Origin: Methanobacteriota archaeon
GTDB taxonomy: Archaea; Thermoplasmatota; Thermoplasmata; RBG-16-68-12; JAFNFQ01
Direction: 5' to 3'
Assembly (NCBI GenBank): GCA_017885655.1
Contig: JAFNFQ010000008.1
Span: forward strand, 96,500 to 129,407
Length of the DNA: 32,908 nt
Position numbers and translations under genes: made by a program. Shown one piece after another: positions 17,107 through 23,635 of the stretch (position 1 is its first letter; every line of letters starts with the position of its first letter). The notes beneath the pieces were generated by a model. That model was not told where the DNA came from and ran no database searches. It was given only the letters and a program-made list of their open reading frames with translations.

Positions 17107-17157
17107 ATGCCTATATCACTATATGGTGGATAGTATTTATACCTATCAGTGATATAG
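17107..17157 (-). promoter_or_regulatory. AbiE promoter with flanking inverted-repeat operator
   Basis: On the minus strand TATAAATA (17141-17134) is a consensus TATA box about 30 nt before the ATG. Arms CTATATCACT (17111-17120) and AGTGATATAG (17148-17157) are perfect 10-bp inverted repeats that flank it, one over the expected start of transcription and one upstream of the TATA box. A nested GATAG/CTATC pair lies inside. This matches the known autoregulation of AbiE operons by AbiEi binding paired inverted repeats. Confidence 0.75.
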
Positions 17158-17214
17158 CGCGCCTTGGACGCCACTTCCGGCCCGGTCTGTCCCGTCCCGG
17201 GAATTGTTTCCAAT

Positions 17215-17304
17215 ATAGTGGAATGAAAGTGGGCATTCTGTCTACATTATGATAGAATAAAAGAACGAGCACCGAAGGAGCAGATGTGGACAACCTCGCC
17301 GCGA
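17215..17304 (+). pseudogene. RusA-like relic 1 (fragment)
   Basis: M-K-V-G-I-L-S-T-L, two stops, then N-K-R-T-S-T-E-G-A-D-V-D-N-L-A-A. The D-V-D-N block and preceding N-K-R match the catalytic region of the RusA-like copy at 18285-18654. About 85% identical by eye to 20823-20913. The remaining gap 17305-17449 shows no gene. Confidence 0.55.
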
Positions 17305-17426
17305 AGAATCGCCTTAAAACCTCATTGCATAAGGGCTACCTATCTTCCTTGAGCTCCCCGTCATTTCCGTTGCAGACTTCTTCTTTCATCTTTCCCTTCC
17401 GTCACGCCGGTTCGAGCGGACCCAGT

Positions 17427-17444
17427 GCCCATGAGTGAATGGGC
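17427..17444 (-). terminator. Short hairpin just after the zinc-finger coiled-coil gene
   Basis: GCCCAT (17427-17432) and ATGGGC (17439-17444) are a perfect 6-bp inverted repeat with a 6-nt loop, starting 6 nt after the stop at 17450 on the minus strand. No T-tract follows, so terminator function is only suggested by position. Confidence 0.3.
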
Positions 17445-17449
17445 TCAGA

Positions 17450-18169
17450 CTAGTCCTCCTGCGCTTGCATCTGATTGTAGGCGGCAGCACTGGCCTTGGA
17501 GAACAATAGCGAGCATATTGAGCAGAGTTGGACTGCGATGACCGGCCGCATGACGCCCTCCTTGCGCAGACGTTGAACGAGTTCATCTGCATCCTCGGCC
17601 ACATCCGTGCTTGGACGGGTTATGACCCATATACGACGTCCAAACAGCTCCGGATACAAATCAGCGAATCGTATTTCAGTTTCAGTGAGACCGAGCCTCC
17701 AATATTTCTCCTTCGCCACGGCTCTTCTCTGGGCCCCGAGATCGCTGATGCGTCTCGTCAGGGATTCAGTCCTCTCATCGTCAGGACTCTTTGCGGCCTG
17801 CTCGAGCCTTTTCACTATCTGGGTCAACGTCTCGTTCTGGTTCTGTTTGAACTGAAGGAGATCGTCAAGTCCCGGTATCAACTCCTTGAACCTCAGGCGG
17901 TCGCTTTCGACTGTCTCCACTTTGAAATCCAGGTTCTTGTTCCCCTCCGTCTCTTCAAGGATCTTCATCATCTTCATCCGGTATTGATCCGTGGGTTCAT
18001 CCAGCTCCTTCTGTCGTGCTTCAATCTCTGCATCGAGTTTCTTCAGGACTTCATCAACCACGGGGCTGAGATCTTTCTCACTCCTCCCGCAAATGTAGCA
18101 TTCCTTCCCCGAAAGTTCTATCCTGATGTCCTCATCTTCATATTCACTCTGCTCGTCTTCCCGCCCCAC
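17450..18169 (-). CDS. Zinc-finger coiled-coil protein, unknown function
   Basis: 239 residues. Two Cys pairs, C-Y-I-C (24-27) near the N-terminus and C-S-I-C (216-219) near the C-terminus, could make one zinc site across the molecule or dimer. Between them lies a long charged coiled coil (about 35-155) then a mixed region with R-R-I-W-V-I-T-R-P. The N-terminal 20 residues are strongly acidic. No membrane segment. It lies head to head with the RusA-like pseudogene. I do not recognise the family. Confidence 0.65.
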   Translation of the reverse strand: MGREDEQSEYEDEDIRIELSGKECYICGRSEKDLSPVVDEVLKKLDAEIEARQKELDEPTDQYRMKMMKILEETEGNKNLDFKVETVESDRLRFKELIPGLDDLLQFKQNQNETLTQIVKRLEQAAKSPDDERTESLTRRISDLGAQRRAVAKEKYWRLGLTETEIRFADLYPELFGRRIWVITRPSTDVAEDADELVQRLRKEGVMRPVIAVQLCSICSLLFSKASAAAYNQMQAQED

Positions 18170-18284
18170 TTCTTATCACCGCATCTCTAGACAGAAATCC
18201 TCTTGTTTAATCCTTTCGGCTCGGGGATCTTGCGCGCGACAGGATGGGCGGAACCTTGAAGTGGGTTCTACCGTTTCTAATCTC

Positions 18285-18654
18285 ATGATCCATCTGTTTG
18301 TGAGTGGGGAGCCGCGTGGAGCCACAACAGTAAGGAAGAAAAAGCCTGCTCTGAGAAAGTGGCAGGACGTTGTGCGGGAAGCGACCGCCGGGGAGAGCCG
18401 CATGGCGGCCCTTTTGTCAGGTCCGCATCGACTTCGTTCTGCCAAAGGGCAGCTACGATGAAAACAACAAGCGAAGGCCATATGGGCCAGATGTGGACAA
18501 TCATGCTGCGGCGGTGCTCGATGCGCTGAATGAACACGTCCTGCCGGAACTGGCTGGGGACAACGCTGTCACGGAACTGCTGGTGACGAAGAGGAAGGCG
18601 CGGGAAGTGAAGGACTGTGGGGCGCTGATCACTGTCATCGACTTGGCTCCCTGA
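18285..18654 (+). pseudogene. RusA-like Holliday-junction resolvase, frameshifted (relic 2, most complete)
   Basis: The first frame from ATG 18285 reads M-I-H-L-F-V-S-G-E-P-R-G-A-T-T-V-R-K ... W-Q-D-V-V-R-E-A, the N-terminal strand and helix of RusA enzymes, and ends at TGA 18459-18461. The +1 frame takes over near 18405-18422 with V-R-I-D-F-V-L-P-K then G-P-D-V-D-N-H-A-A-A-V-L-D-A-L-N and E-L-L-V-T-K-R-K-A-R to TGA 18654. The D-V-D and later G-D-N Asp are the RusA catalytic set. About 121 residues in all, the family's usual length. One indel in the middle breaks it, unless it is programmed, for which there is no slippery motif. Confidence 0.7.
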
Positions 18655-18687
18655 CCAGACAAGACCAAGAAGAGATCTTCGGGGGCG

Positions 18688-19239
18688 TCATGGCAGACTG
18701 TGGAGGTCTAGGAACATGGTTCGATTGCGCCTTCCCCTCTCCCGCCTCGTCTCGTCAGTCAGTTTGAATCCGCATTTCTCGTAGAATGACACCGATTATG
18801 GCTTCGCCTGGACCATGAGAACCCTTACTCCGACTTTGCCTTCCAGAGCCATCCCCGCAATGCACTTGATCAACGTCCGGCCGATCCCTCGCTTCTGGTG
18901 CCTTGTGTCGACTGCCAGCCTCCCGATCTTGAACCCTGGAATCGCCTCGAGTCTCAATTCGCGCACTTCAGAAAAGGACTTGGCGGTTTTCAGGTACTCC
19001 ACTCTCATGCTGTCCGAACTCACAGTGAAGTACGCCACCAGGTTCCCCCAGCGGTGTACAAGATAGGTAGTCCCGAGTCCCAGCTTCTCGTACTTGGACA
19101 CCTCGCTGGTGCAAAGGAAGTCGTTCAGGTCCCCGTTTCCGCAGTCGAAGCCTTTCACGTCATGCGTCTCGCGGAAGGGCTCGACTCGCAGCTCCTCGAG
19201 CGAGATGGAGACCGGGTGTTCAAAAGATCTGGGGGCCAA
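18688..19239 (-). pseudogene. TacT-like GNAT toxin cut by an in-frame TAA
   Basis: From TTG 19239 the frame reads F-D-C-G-N-G-D-L-N-D-F-L (the D-C-x-x-x-x-L-x-x-F-L mark of TacT/AtaT GNAT toxins), then the acetyl-CoA motif R-H-Q-K-R-G-I-G-R and G-V-R-V-L-M-V-Q-A-K-P before TAA at 18798-18796. The same frame then continues S-V-S-F-Y-E-K-C-G-F-K-L-T-D ... F-L-D-L to TGA at 18688-18690. F-Y-E-K-C-G-F is the conserved end of these toxins, so the stop is a nonsense change (probably GAA to TAA). The truncated 147-residue product lacks the last strands of the fold. The start is 10 nt after the 49-aa gene, in the same frame. Confidence 0.75.
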
Positions 19240-19248
19240 CCGCCGACA

Positions 19249-19398
19249 CTACTCTCTCGGCATCAGCTTGCGGTAGAACTCCCTCGCATCCTTGTAGAAC
19301 CGCTTCTGCCAGGGCGTGAGCTCGAAGTTCTCAAGTCTCTCGAGGAACTCCTTTGCGCGGCGCCCTCTGAGGGCCGGTGTCGGTTCGGGGTAGACCAT
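19249..19398 (-). CDS. Small putative antitoxin (49 aa) of the GNAT toxin
   Basis: The minus strand carries AGGAGG (in 19405-19411) 7 nt before ATG 19398, the strongest ribosome-binding site in the window. The product M-V-Y-P-E-P-T-P-A-L-R-G-R-R-A-K-E-F-L then R-L-E-N-F-E-L-T-P-W-Q-K-R-F-Y is a short helical protein ending at TAG 19249. Its position directly upstream of a TacT-like toxin, in an operon, indicates an antitoxin. The P-T-P-x-L-x-G-x-x-A-x-x-F pattern resembles small archaeal proteins seen beside GNAT genes, from memory only. Confidence 0.65.
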   Translation of the reverse strand: MVYPEPTPALRGRRAKEFLERLENFELTPWQKRFYKDAREFYRKLMPRE

Positions 19399-19621
19399 TT
19401 TCGATCCTCCTTGCTTTCAGAGCGGTTCTTTTCCTGCAGTGACAATATTCGGGCTGAGTCTACTTAATCATTTTGCCGTTTGGATAGTTCTGTCATGGTG
19501 GGGAATATCTTCAATCACCTGCTCATCCGTGCGATTACGCTCGGCTACATCCGCCGACCGATGGCGGTAGGACAGGATTCTGGTATAGGTCTTCCGCGTG
19601 AAGGTGAATGTCCTCGCTCCG

Positions 19622-20698
19622 TCAATCTGTCACCCGGAACCTCAGCTTCAAAAGACGCAGCGTCTCCGCCGCTTCCCGGCCGCGGGCCGGATCGCCGTAC
19701 AAGTCGGCGAAGAGCTGTATGTCGGATGCCACCTTGTAGCGTCCTACCTTTTGGCTCTCCGCTAAGACCGAGTCGTCCCTGGGCACGACCAGCTGGACAT
19801 TGCTCCCCGTCTCAACCCTCTCCAGATCGAGCTTCTTCAGCCACCACTCGACCTCCCTCTCCACGTAGCACGTGACGTCGTAGAACCGCACGGATGGAGC
19901 GATCAACGACGCTCCGGCAAACATCGTCAGGGCATATCTCTTGCCGCCCTTCGCAGCAACCTCGGCCAGTGACTTCATGATGGCCTCGGGGGTGCGCGCG
20001 AGCGAATATGCAGGCACGATTGTGTTCTTCCTGAAGTCAAGGGACCCGGCCCATGCTTCCAGCAGTTCCGACGGCCTGATTAGGAGCAGCCGCCTCCCCT
20101 CATCTCGCTTCGCGTATCCCTTCATCTCCAGGAGGTTTGCGACCTTGAAGACCTGGGCGGGACTGACGCCGGTCAAAGCTGCCAGTTCCGTAATCATGAA
20201 AGGCTTCGAGGGGTCGCTCAGGCATCTCCGGATCACCCTGCTCGTCCGCGGCATCGTCAGGCCGCGGAGGGCTCTCCGCTCCTGTTTCAGGGCATGTGCG
20301 GTCGTCCGCTCTATGAAGACGCCGTCGAAGCGGAGGAAGACGTTGCCTGAAAGGTCGATGTAGCCGACGCCCGCTTCCTTGCAGATGAGCCGTGCGGATT
20401 CGGTGAGATAGGGCGCTGCCAAGACTGGATAGGCGCCGGCGAACCGACCGCCAAGGCGCTGAAGTTGTCCGATCGCCTGCAACGCGATGCGTGGCTCCCC
20501 GATTTGCTTGACCTCGATCGCCAGGGTCCGCTTCGTTGTACCAACTTCAATCTGAACAGAGATGTCCGGTCCCGGACCTCTGGGCTGCATTTCCAGACGC
20601 ACCTTGGTCAGCTTGAGGCCTTCCAAGAGCTGCGGCAGCGTTTCTGCCAACCGCGCCGCCGTTTCGGCCTCTGTTCTCGTGCCTTCTCTATTTTGCAT
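19622..20698 (-). CDS. Orphan AbiEi-family antitoxin with N-terminal PD-(D/E)xK domain
   Basis: 358 residues. G-P-D-I-S-V (43-48) and L-A-I-E-V-K (59-64) are the nuclease-fold residues. Then P-Y-L-T-E-S-A-R-L-I-C-K-E-A-G-V-G-Y-I-D-L-S-G-N (96-119), a block typical of archaeal AbiEi proteins. A winged helix spans about 152-205 (S-R-V-I-R-R-C-L ... S-P-A-Q-V-F-K-V). The C-terminal domain ends with V-E-T-G-S-N-V-Q-L, S-D-I-Q-L-F-A-D-L-Y-G and G-R-E-A-A-E-T-L-R. No nucleotidyltransferase gene follows; the next leftward genes are the GNAT module. It may be a stand-alone regulator or have lost its toxin. Confidence 0.8.
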   Translation of the reverse strand: MQNREGTRTEAETAARLAETLPQLLEGLKLTKVRLEMQPRGPGPDISVQIEVGTTKRTLAIEVKQIGEPRIALQAIGQLQRLGGRFAGAYPVLAAPYLTESARLICKEAGVGYIDLSGNVFLRFDGVFIERTTAHALKQERRALRGLTMPRTSRVIRRCLSDPSKPFMITELAALTGVSPAQVFKVANLLEMKGYAKRDEGRRLLLIRPSELLEAWAGSLDFRKNTIVPAYSLARTPEAIMKSLAEVAAKGGKRYALTMFAGASLIAPSVRFYDVTCYVEREVEWWLKKLDLERVETGSNVQLVVPRDDSVLAESQKVGRYKVASDIQLFADLYGDPARGREAAETLRLLKLRFRVTD

Positions 20699-20705
20699 AT
20701 CTTCA

Positions 20706-20723
20706 CCAATTGGTAAATATAGG
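20706..20723 (-). promoter_or_regulatory. Palindrome and TATA box of the orphan AbiEi gene
   Basis: ACCAATTGGT (20706-20715) is a perfect 10-bp palindrome, directly followed on the plus strand by AAATATAG (20716-20723), which reads CTATATTT on the minus strand and is centred about 21 nt before ATG 20698. A repressor bound at the palindrome would block transcription start. Confidence 0.5.
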
Positions 20724-20822
20724 GTTTCTTGTAAATGAATGTTTCGTTCGGACTGGGCGAGGAATCATCATTATTGACCTCGAAATAACCTTGGAGGGTC
20801 GCCTATTCTCCTTATTGCCATC

Positions 20823-21055
20823 ATAGTGGAATGAAAGTGGCCATTTTGTCTGCATCATGATGGGATAAAAGAACGAGTAATGAAGGGGCAGATGTTGACA
20901 ACCTCGCTGCGGCGACGCTTGATGCGCTGAAGGAGCATGTGTTGCCAAGACTGGGAGGGGATGGCGCCGTCATGGAACTGCAGGTGACGAAGAGGAAGGC
21001 GCGGGAAGGAGAGGATCCAGGGGCGCTGATCACAGTGATTGACTTGACCTCCTGA
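20823..21055 (+). pseudogene. RusA-like relic 3
   Basis: The end is well preserved: G-A-D-V-D-N-L-A-A-A-T-L-D-A-L-K-E-H-V-L-P then G-G-D-G-A-V-M-E-L-Q-V-T-K-R-K-A-R to TGA 21053-21055, aligning with the whole catalytic C-terminal part of relic 2. The N-terminal part is missing and the frame is closed by a TGA at about 20860. The first 90 bp match relic 1, stops included. Confidence 0.65.
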
Positions 21056-21099
21056 CAATGCCAATTTCGGGAAACACTCTGATGTGTATTTCCGGGCAA

Positions 21100-21630
21100 A
21101 GCACGGTTGTACCAACGTCGGGGGCAGCCACAGCGTATTCTCCGCCACTCACCGTGGATTGCAGGACAATGGGCCGGAGTCTCAGAACAACGCATTCTAG
21201 CCGGCGGTCAATCATGGCATCTCTGGGGAACACCGCCTAAACTCTCCAAAAGATTCCCGAATTCCTCCGGACAGCCGGATTCAATATTCGAACGATCTGA
21301 ATCCAATTCCGGAAGGTTGCATGATGACTCCTATCCGTTGTCCTTCATCCTCAGACAACTCCCCGGGTTCCTCGAACAACCATCTCGCACCTCCGCACAG
21401 TTGACCGAGGCATCGGAAGGTCGCTCCAGACTTCTGGGCAACCGCTCGACACTCCCCCAGGTTTGGCCGACATCTGTCGTTGATTGTCCGGAACCCTCGG
21501 AGGGTCATGCGGCATTCTCAAACGATTGTCCTACGTTGGAGGACAACCGTCGGAATTCCCCGCCAGTTGTCCGAAAATTAAATCCGATTGTCCGCCGAAA
21601 TCTACCAGTCGTCCGATGGCGGGAGCGTCC
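21100..21630. repeat. Degenerate array of TTGTCC/GGACAA motifs with 21-nt phasing
   Basis: Within the gene-free stretch 21056-21793, TTGTCC or a one-mismatch form occurs at 21463, 21484, 21526, 21567, 21588 and 21609, steps of 21, 42, 41, 21 and 21 nt. Inverted forms (GGACAA, AGACAA, GAACAA) lie at 21164, 21353, 21374 and 21541, the middle two again 21 apart. The sequence between motifs varies. No start, stop or codon pattern convinces me that it is coding. Confidence 0.55.
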
Positions 21631-21793
21631 CGTCTCTCGAGCGGCTCTGATTAGATTCATAGGGAGGCAGAGCGGGAAATGGGAGGATTCATGCGATTTG
21701 GGACTGCCGTCAGGATCTACAACACGGTTTCTTGACATGAACAATCCACAATGGGATTGGGGATGGATAACGGATGCAGGAGTCGGGGCTTGG

Positions 21794-21830
21794 AAAAAAG
21801 AAAAAATGCCCCCCTCTTCCGAGGGGGGGC
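21794..21830 (-). terminator. Intrinsic terminator of the 21866 gene
   Basis: On the minus strand a GC hairpin (stem of 21808-21816 with 21821-21829, a run of six C against seven G, loop TTCC) is followed by ATTTTTTCTTTTTT (21807-21794). It lies 36 nt after the stop codon at 21866. This is the clearest terminator of the window. Confidence 0.8.
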
Positions 21831-21865
21831 TTCGGGGGCATGTCTTAGGTGTCTGCTGGAACAAC

Positions 21866-22354
21866 TTAATCGGTTGCCGCAGGGTTGGGCACGGGCAGAG
21901 GGAGGGAAATCTCGTTCCTTGGCCCCAGCCGCATCTTGCTGCGGAGGCGCTGGAAGACCCTCGCCGTGTCGCTCGTGTTGTTCACGGAGCCCATCGCCAT
22001 GTCCAAGGCGCTGGACGCGGCGCTGTAGGCGCTTTCCATCGTCGCCTCGGTCAGCCTCGTCGCCGCCTTGAGCTGGTTCTTGAAGGACTCCTGTGCTGCG
22101 TTCGCGGCCCTCGCCTGCTCCAGGGCGATCGACAGCTTGCTTACGACGATATCGACGGCAAGCCCGCCCTTGCTCAGGGCACTTCGTTCTTTCTCCAACA
22201 GATCTAGCACACTCTGCGCGAATCCGACGGTTTCTATTTGCGTTGCTGTCATTTTCTTTTTCCTGTTCCCGTGGTTGGCGCGCACCGCGCGCCCCCTTTC
22301 GGGAACGATCAGGTAGTTGGCGTCCGGGGTATTCCGCCTGCCTGTTGCATGCAT
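21866..22354 (-). CDS. Helical protein of unknown family, paralogue of the 10054 gene
   Basis: 162 residues from ATG 22354 (a shorter form would start at ATG 22252 behind an AGGAAAAAGAAA leader). The core F-A-Q-S-V-L-D-L-L-E-K-E-R-S-A-L-S-K-G-G and following helices align with the 10054-10500 protein. The N-terminal stretch N-T-P-D-A-N-Y-L-I-V-P resembles Y-T-P-I-N-Q-F-L-V-P there, favouring the long form. A TATA-like element near 22380 would make 22354 leaderless. The helical centre is Ala/Ser-rich and the tail ends P-L-P-V-P-N-P-A-A-T-D. It is monocistronic, between a palindromic operator and a strong terminator. Confidence 0.7.
   Translation of the reverse strand: MHATGRRNTPDANYLIVPERGRAVRANHGNRKKKMTATQIETVGFAQSVLDLLEKERSALSKGGLAVDIVVSKLSIALEQARAANAAQESFKNQLKAATRLTEATMESAYSAASSALDMAMGSVNNTSDTARVFQRLRSKMRLGPRNEISLPLPVPNPAATD
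22265..22306 (-). promoter_or_regulatory. Nested hairpin in the 5' part of the 21866 gene
   Basis: Outer arms GTTCCCG (22265-22271) and CGGGAAC (22300-22306), inner arms GGCGCGC (22277-22283) and GCGCGCC (22287-22293) with a 3-nt loop, all perfect. In the minus-strand RNA the stem ends right before AGGAAAAAGAAA and ATG 22252. It is leader structure if translation starts at 22252, coding sequence if it starts at 22354. Confidence 0.4.
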
Positions 22355-22368
22355 ATTGCATGCAACAG
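22342..22368 (-). promoter_or_regulatory. Perfect 27-bp palindromic operator at the predicted transcription start
   Basis: CTGTTGCATGC (22342-22352) and GCATGCAACAG (22358-22368) are perfect 11-bp arms around ATATT. A TATA-like TTCATATTGAAA on the minus strand centred near 22380 would place transcription start at the palindrome centre. A dimeric repressor binding there would shut the gene off. Confidence 0.65.
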
Positions 22369-22508
22369 AAAGTTTCAATATGAAGTTCGGAACGCGCCCT
22401 TCGGGCTAACGCCTTCCCTCCATGAAAGGACGCCAAGCGAGGGTCCGGGCCAGAAAAAGTCATGAGAATCAGGCGTGGAAGCAGCGGATTGCCGCCATCG
22501 GGTTCTCC

Positions 22509-22892
22509 TCACGTGGTCGCGCTCTCCGGCGGGTCGCCGCCCCGGTCACCGGCATCCTGGAGACGTCCGTCCCCCTTGGAGCAGGGGGCGACAGAGGCCG
22601 CCGCCATTTCCCTGTACTGCCTCACGAGGATCTCGCCGAGGTAGGTGAGGTGGTAGACCTTGAGCATGGGGCACACGTCCGGGATATGGGCGTGCCTCGA
22701 GGCGATGTACCCCCGGCCGAGGAGCCTCTTGACCTCGACCGCCACGTGCCCCCTGCTGATGTCCAGCCTGTCCGCGATTCCCTGCTGCGTCATCGCGCGG
22801 GGACAGACGAGGTCGCGCTGGTACCGGGAATAGCGCGAGAGAAGCAGGAGTATCTTCTCGCCCACCGTCTTCCCCTCGACTTCCCCGTTCAT
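22509..22892 (-). CDS. Winged-helix transcriptional regulator
   Basis: 127 residues. A-M-T-Q-Q-G-I-A-D-R-L-D-I-S-R-G-H-V-A-V-E-V (33-54) is a helix-turn-helix with recognition helix, followed by a wing (L-L-G-R-G-Y-I-A-S-R) and V-Y-H-L-T-Y-L-G, as in MarR/ArsR-like archaeal regulators. The N-terminal helix V-G-E-K-I-L-L-L-L-S-R-Y precedes it. The C-terminal 25 residues are disordered. A 35-bp palindrome lies over its own predicted transcription start, so autoregulation is likely. It may also act on neighbours. Confidence 0.8.
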   Translation of the reverse strand: MNGEVEGKTVGEKILLLLSRYSRYQRDLVCPRAMTQQGIADRLDISRGHVAVEVKRLLGRGYIASRHAHIPDVCPMLKVYHLTYLGEILVRQYREMAAASVAPCSKGDGRLQDAGDRGGDPPESATT

Positions 22893-22938
22893 GGATACCC
22901 GATTGTGCGGCCGGATGGATAATGACTTTGGAGAGACT

Positions 22939-22990
22939 TTTTGACAAGTGACGAATTTCGCAACTTGTCAAAACGATGGATAAACTTATT
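22939..22990 (-). promoter_or_regulatory. Operator palindrome and TATA box of the winged-helix gene
   Basis: TTTTGACAAGT (22939-22949) and ACTTGTCAAAA (22963-22973) are perfect 11-bp arms, and the spacer holds a further CGAA-T-TTCG, so 15 of 17 positions pair over 35 bp. On the minus strand AGTTTATCC (about 22986-22978) is a TATA-like element that puts transcription start near the palindrome centre (22956). The rest of the gap up to 23155 also holds GTTATC/GATAAC (23055-23072) and a plus-strand GCATATAAAGG (about 23086) without a gene behind it. Confidence 0.65.
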
Positions 22991-23155
22991 GGTAAGAACC
23001 CGGGCCCGGTCGCATCCCGCGGTGGAATCCCATGGAGGAGATCGGGGAGGGAGTGTTATCAGGTCGGATAACGCTTTTCGGGTTTGCATATAAAGGGGGG
23101 TGGTTCCTTGGATGACGGACATTGGTGGTGTGTTATTTTCCCTCCATCGCCTGCC

Positions 23156-23635
23156 TTAGAACTCCCACCGCTCCTCCCTGAACATCTGGTGCAGCGTGAC
23201 GCACTTGACGCTCTCTTTCGCGCATACGTCGGGGATCTTCATTGGCCCGCCCGGTCCCCTAGCCTTTTCTTGAGTGACCACGGTGTAGCCCTTTCTGCCG
23301 AGTGCCACAACGAACGGGTCCGCGTCTGGGATTGACTTGCCCGGATCAAGCAGCGTGGGATACTTCCTCAATATGCCCCTGACGAGCTGCTGTTGTTCCG
23401 AATCCAGGTCAATGAACATCTTCCTGTTCCTCATTGCCCAGACCAGCAACTCGTCCTCCTTCTGTTCCAGCTCCTTCAGGACCTCATGGGGTGCAATGAG
23501 GTTTCCCCCGGATGCAAGTCTCTCAAGATTCCTCCAGAGGCCTGCGAAGATGTCCCTGGGATAGGACCTCCACAGGTCGATCAGCGCCGAGGTGTCGATG
23601 CAATACGCTCCGGTGACGATGATCTGCTGTGCCAC
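23156..23635 (-). CDS. DUF4411-type PIN-domain protein (toxin candidate)
   Basis: 159 residues from GTG 23635, whose first base is the last base of the upstream TAG. Y-C-I-D-T-S-A-L-I-D-L-W (11-22) gives the first catalytic Asp, P-H-E-V-L-K-E-L (49-56) the Glu, and P-D-A-D-P-F-V-V-A (103-111) the central acidic pair; V-V-T-Q-E (119-123) follows. This is the DUF4411 branch of PIN nucleases, commonly paired with an XRE-ImmA/IrrE gene as here. It likely cuts RNA when freed. Confidence 0.8.
   Translation of the reverse strand: MAQQIIVTGAYCIDTSALIDLWRSYPRDIFAGLWRNLERLASGGNLIAPHEVLKELEQKEDELLVWAMRNRKMFIDLDSEQQQLVRGILRKYPTLLDPGKSIPDADPFVVALGRKGYTVVTQEKARGPGGPMKIPDVCAKESVKCVTLHQMFREERWEF

Noticed and set aside
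17401-17449. A tRNA T-arm-like GGTTCGAG
   Set aside because: No acceptor, D or anticodon arms can be folded around it.
21460-21615. CRISPR array
   Set aside because: The repeated unit is a degenerate 6-8-mer with 21-nt steps, with no conserved repeat of 24 nt or more and no cas genes.
21107-22207. A 366-residue plus-strand open frame
   Set aside because: It runs through the 21-nt array, a strong minus-strand terminator and then antisense to the 21866 gene; composition is not protein-like.
23084-23335. Plus-strand gene behind the TATA-like element near 23086
   Set aside because: Its frame is antisense to the PIN gene and the short ORF closest to the promoter has only 14 codons.
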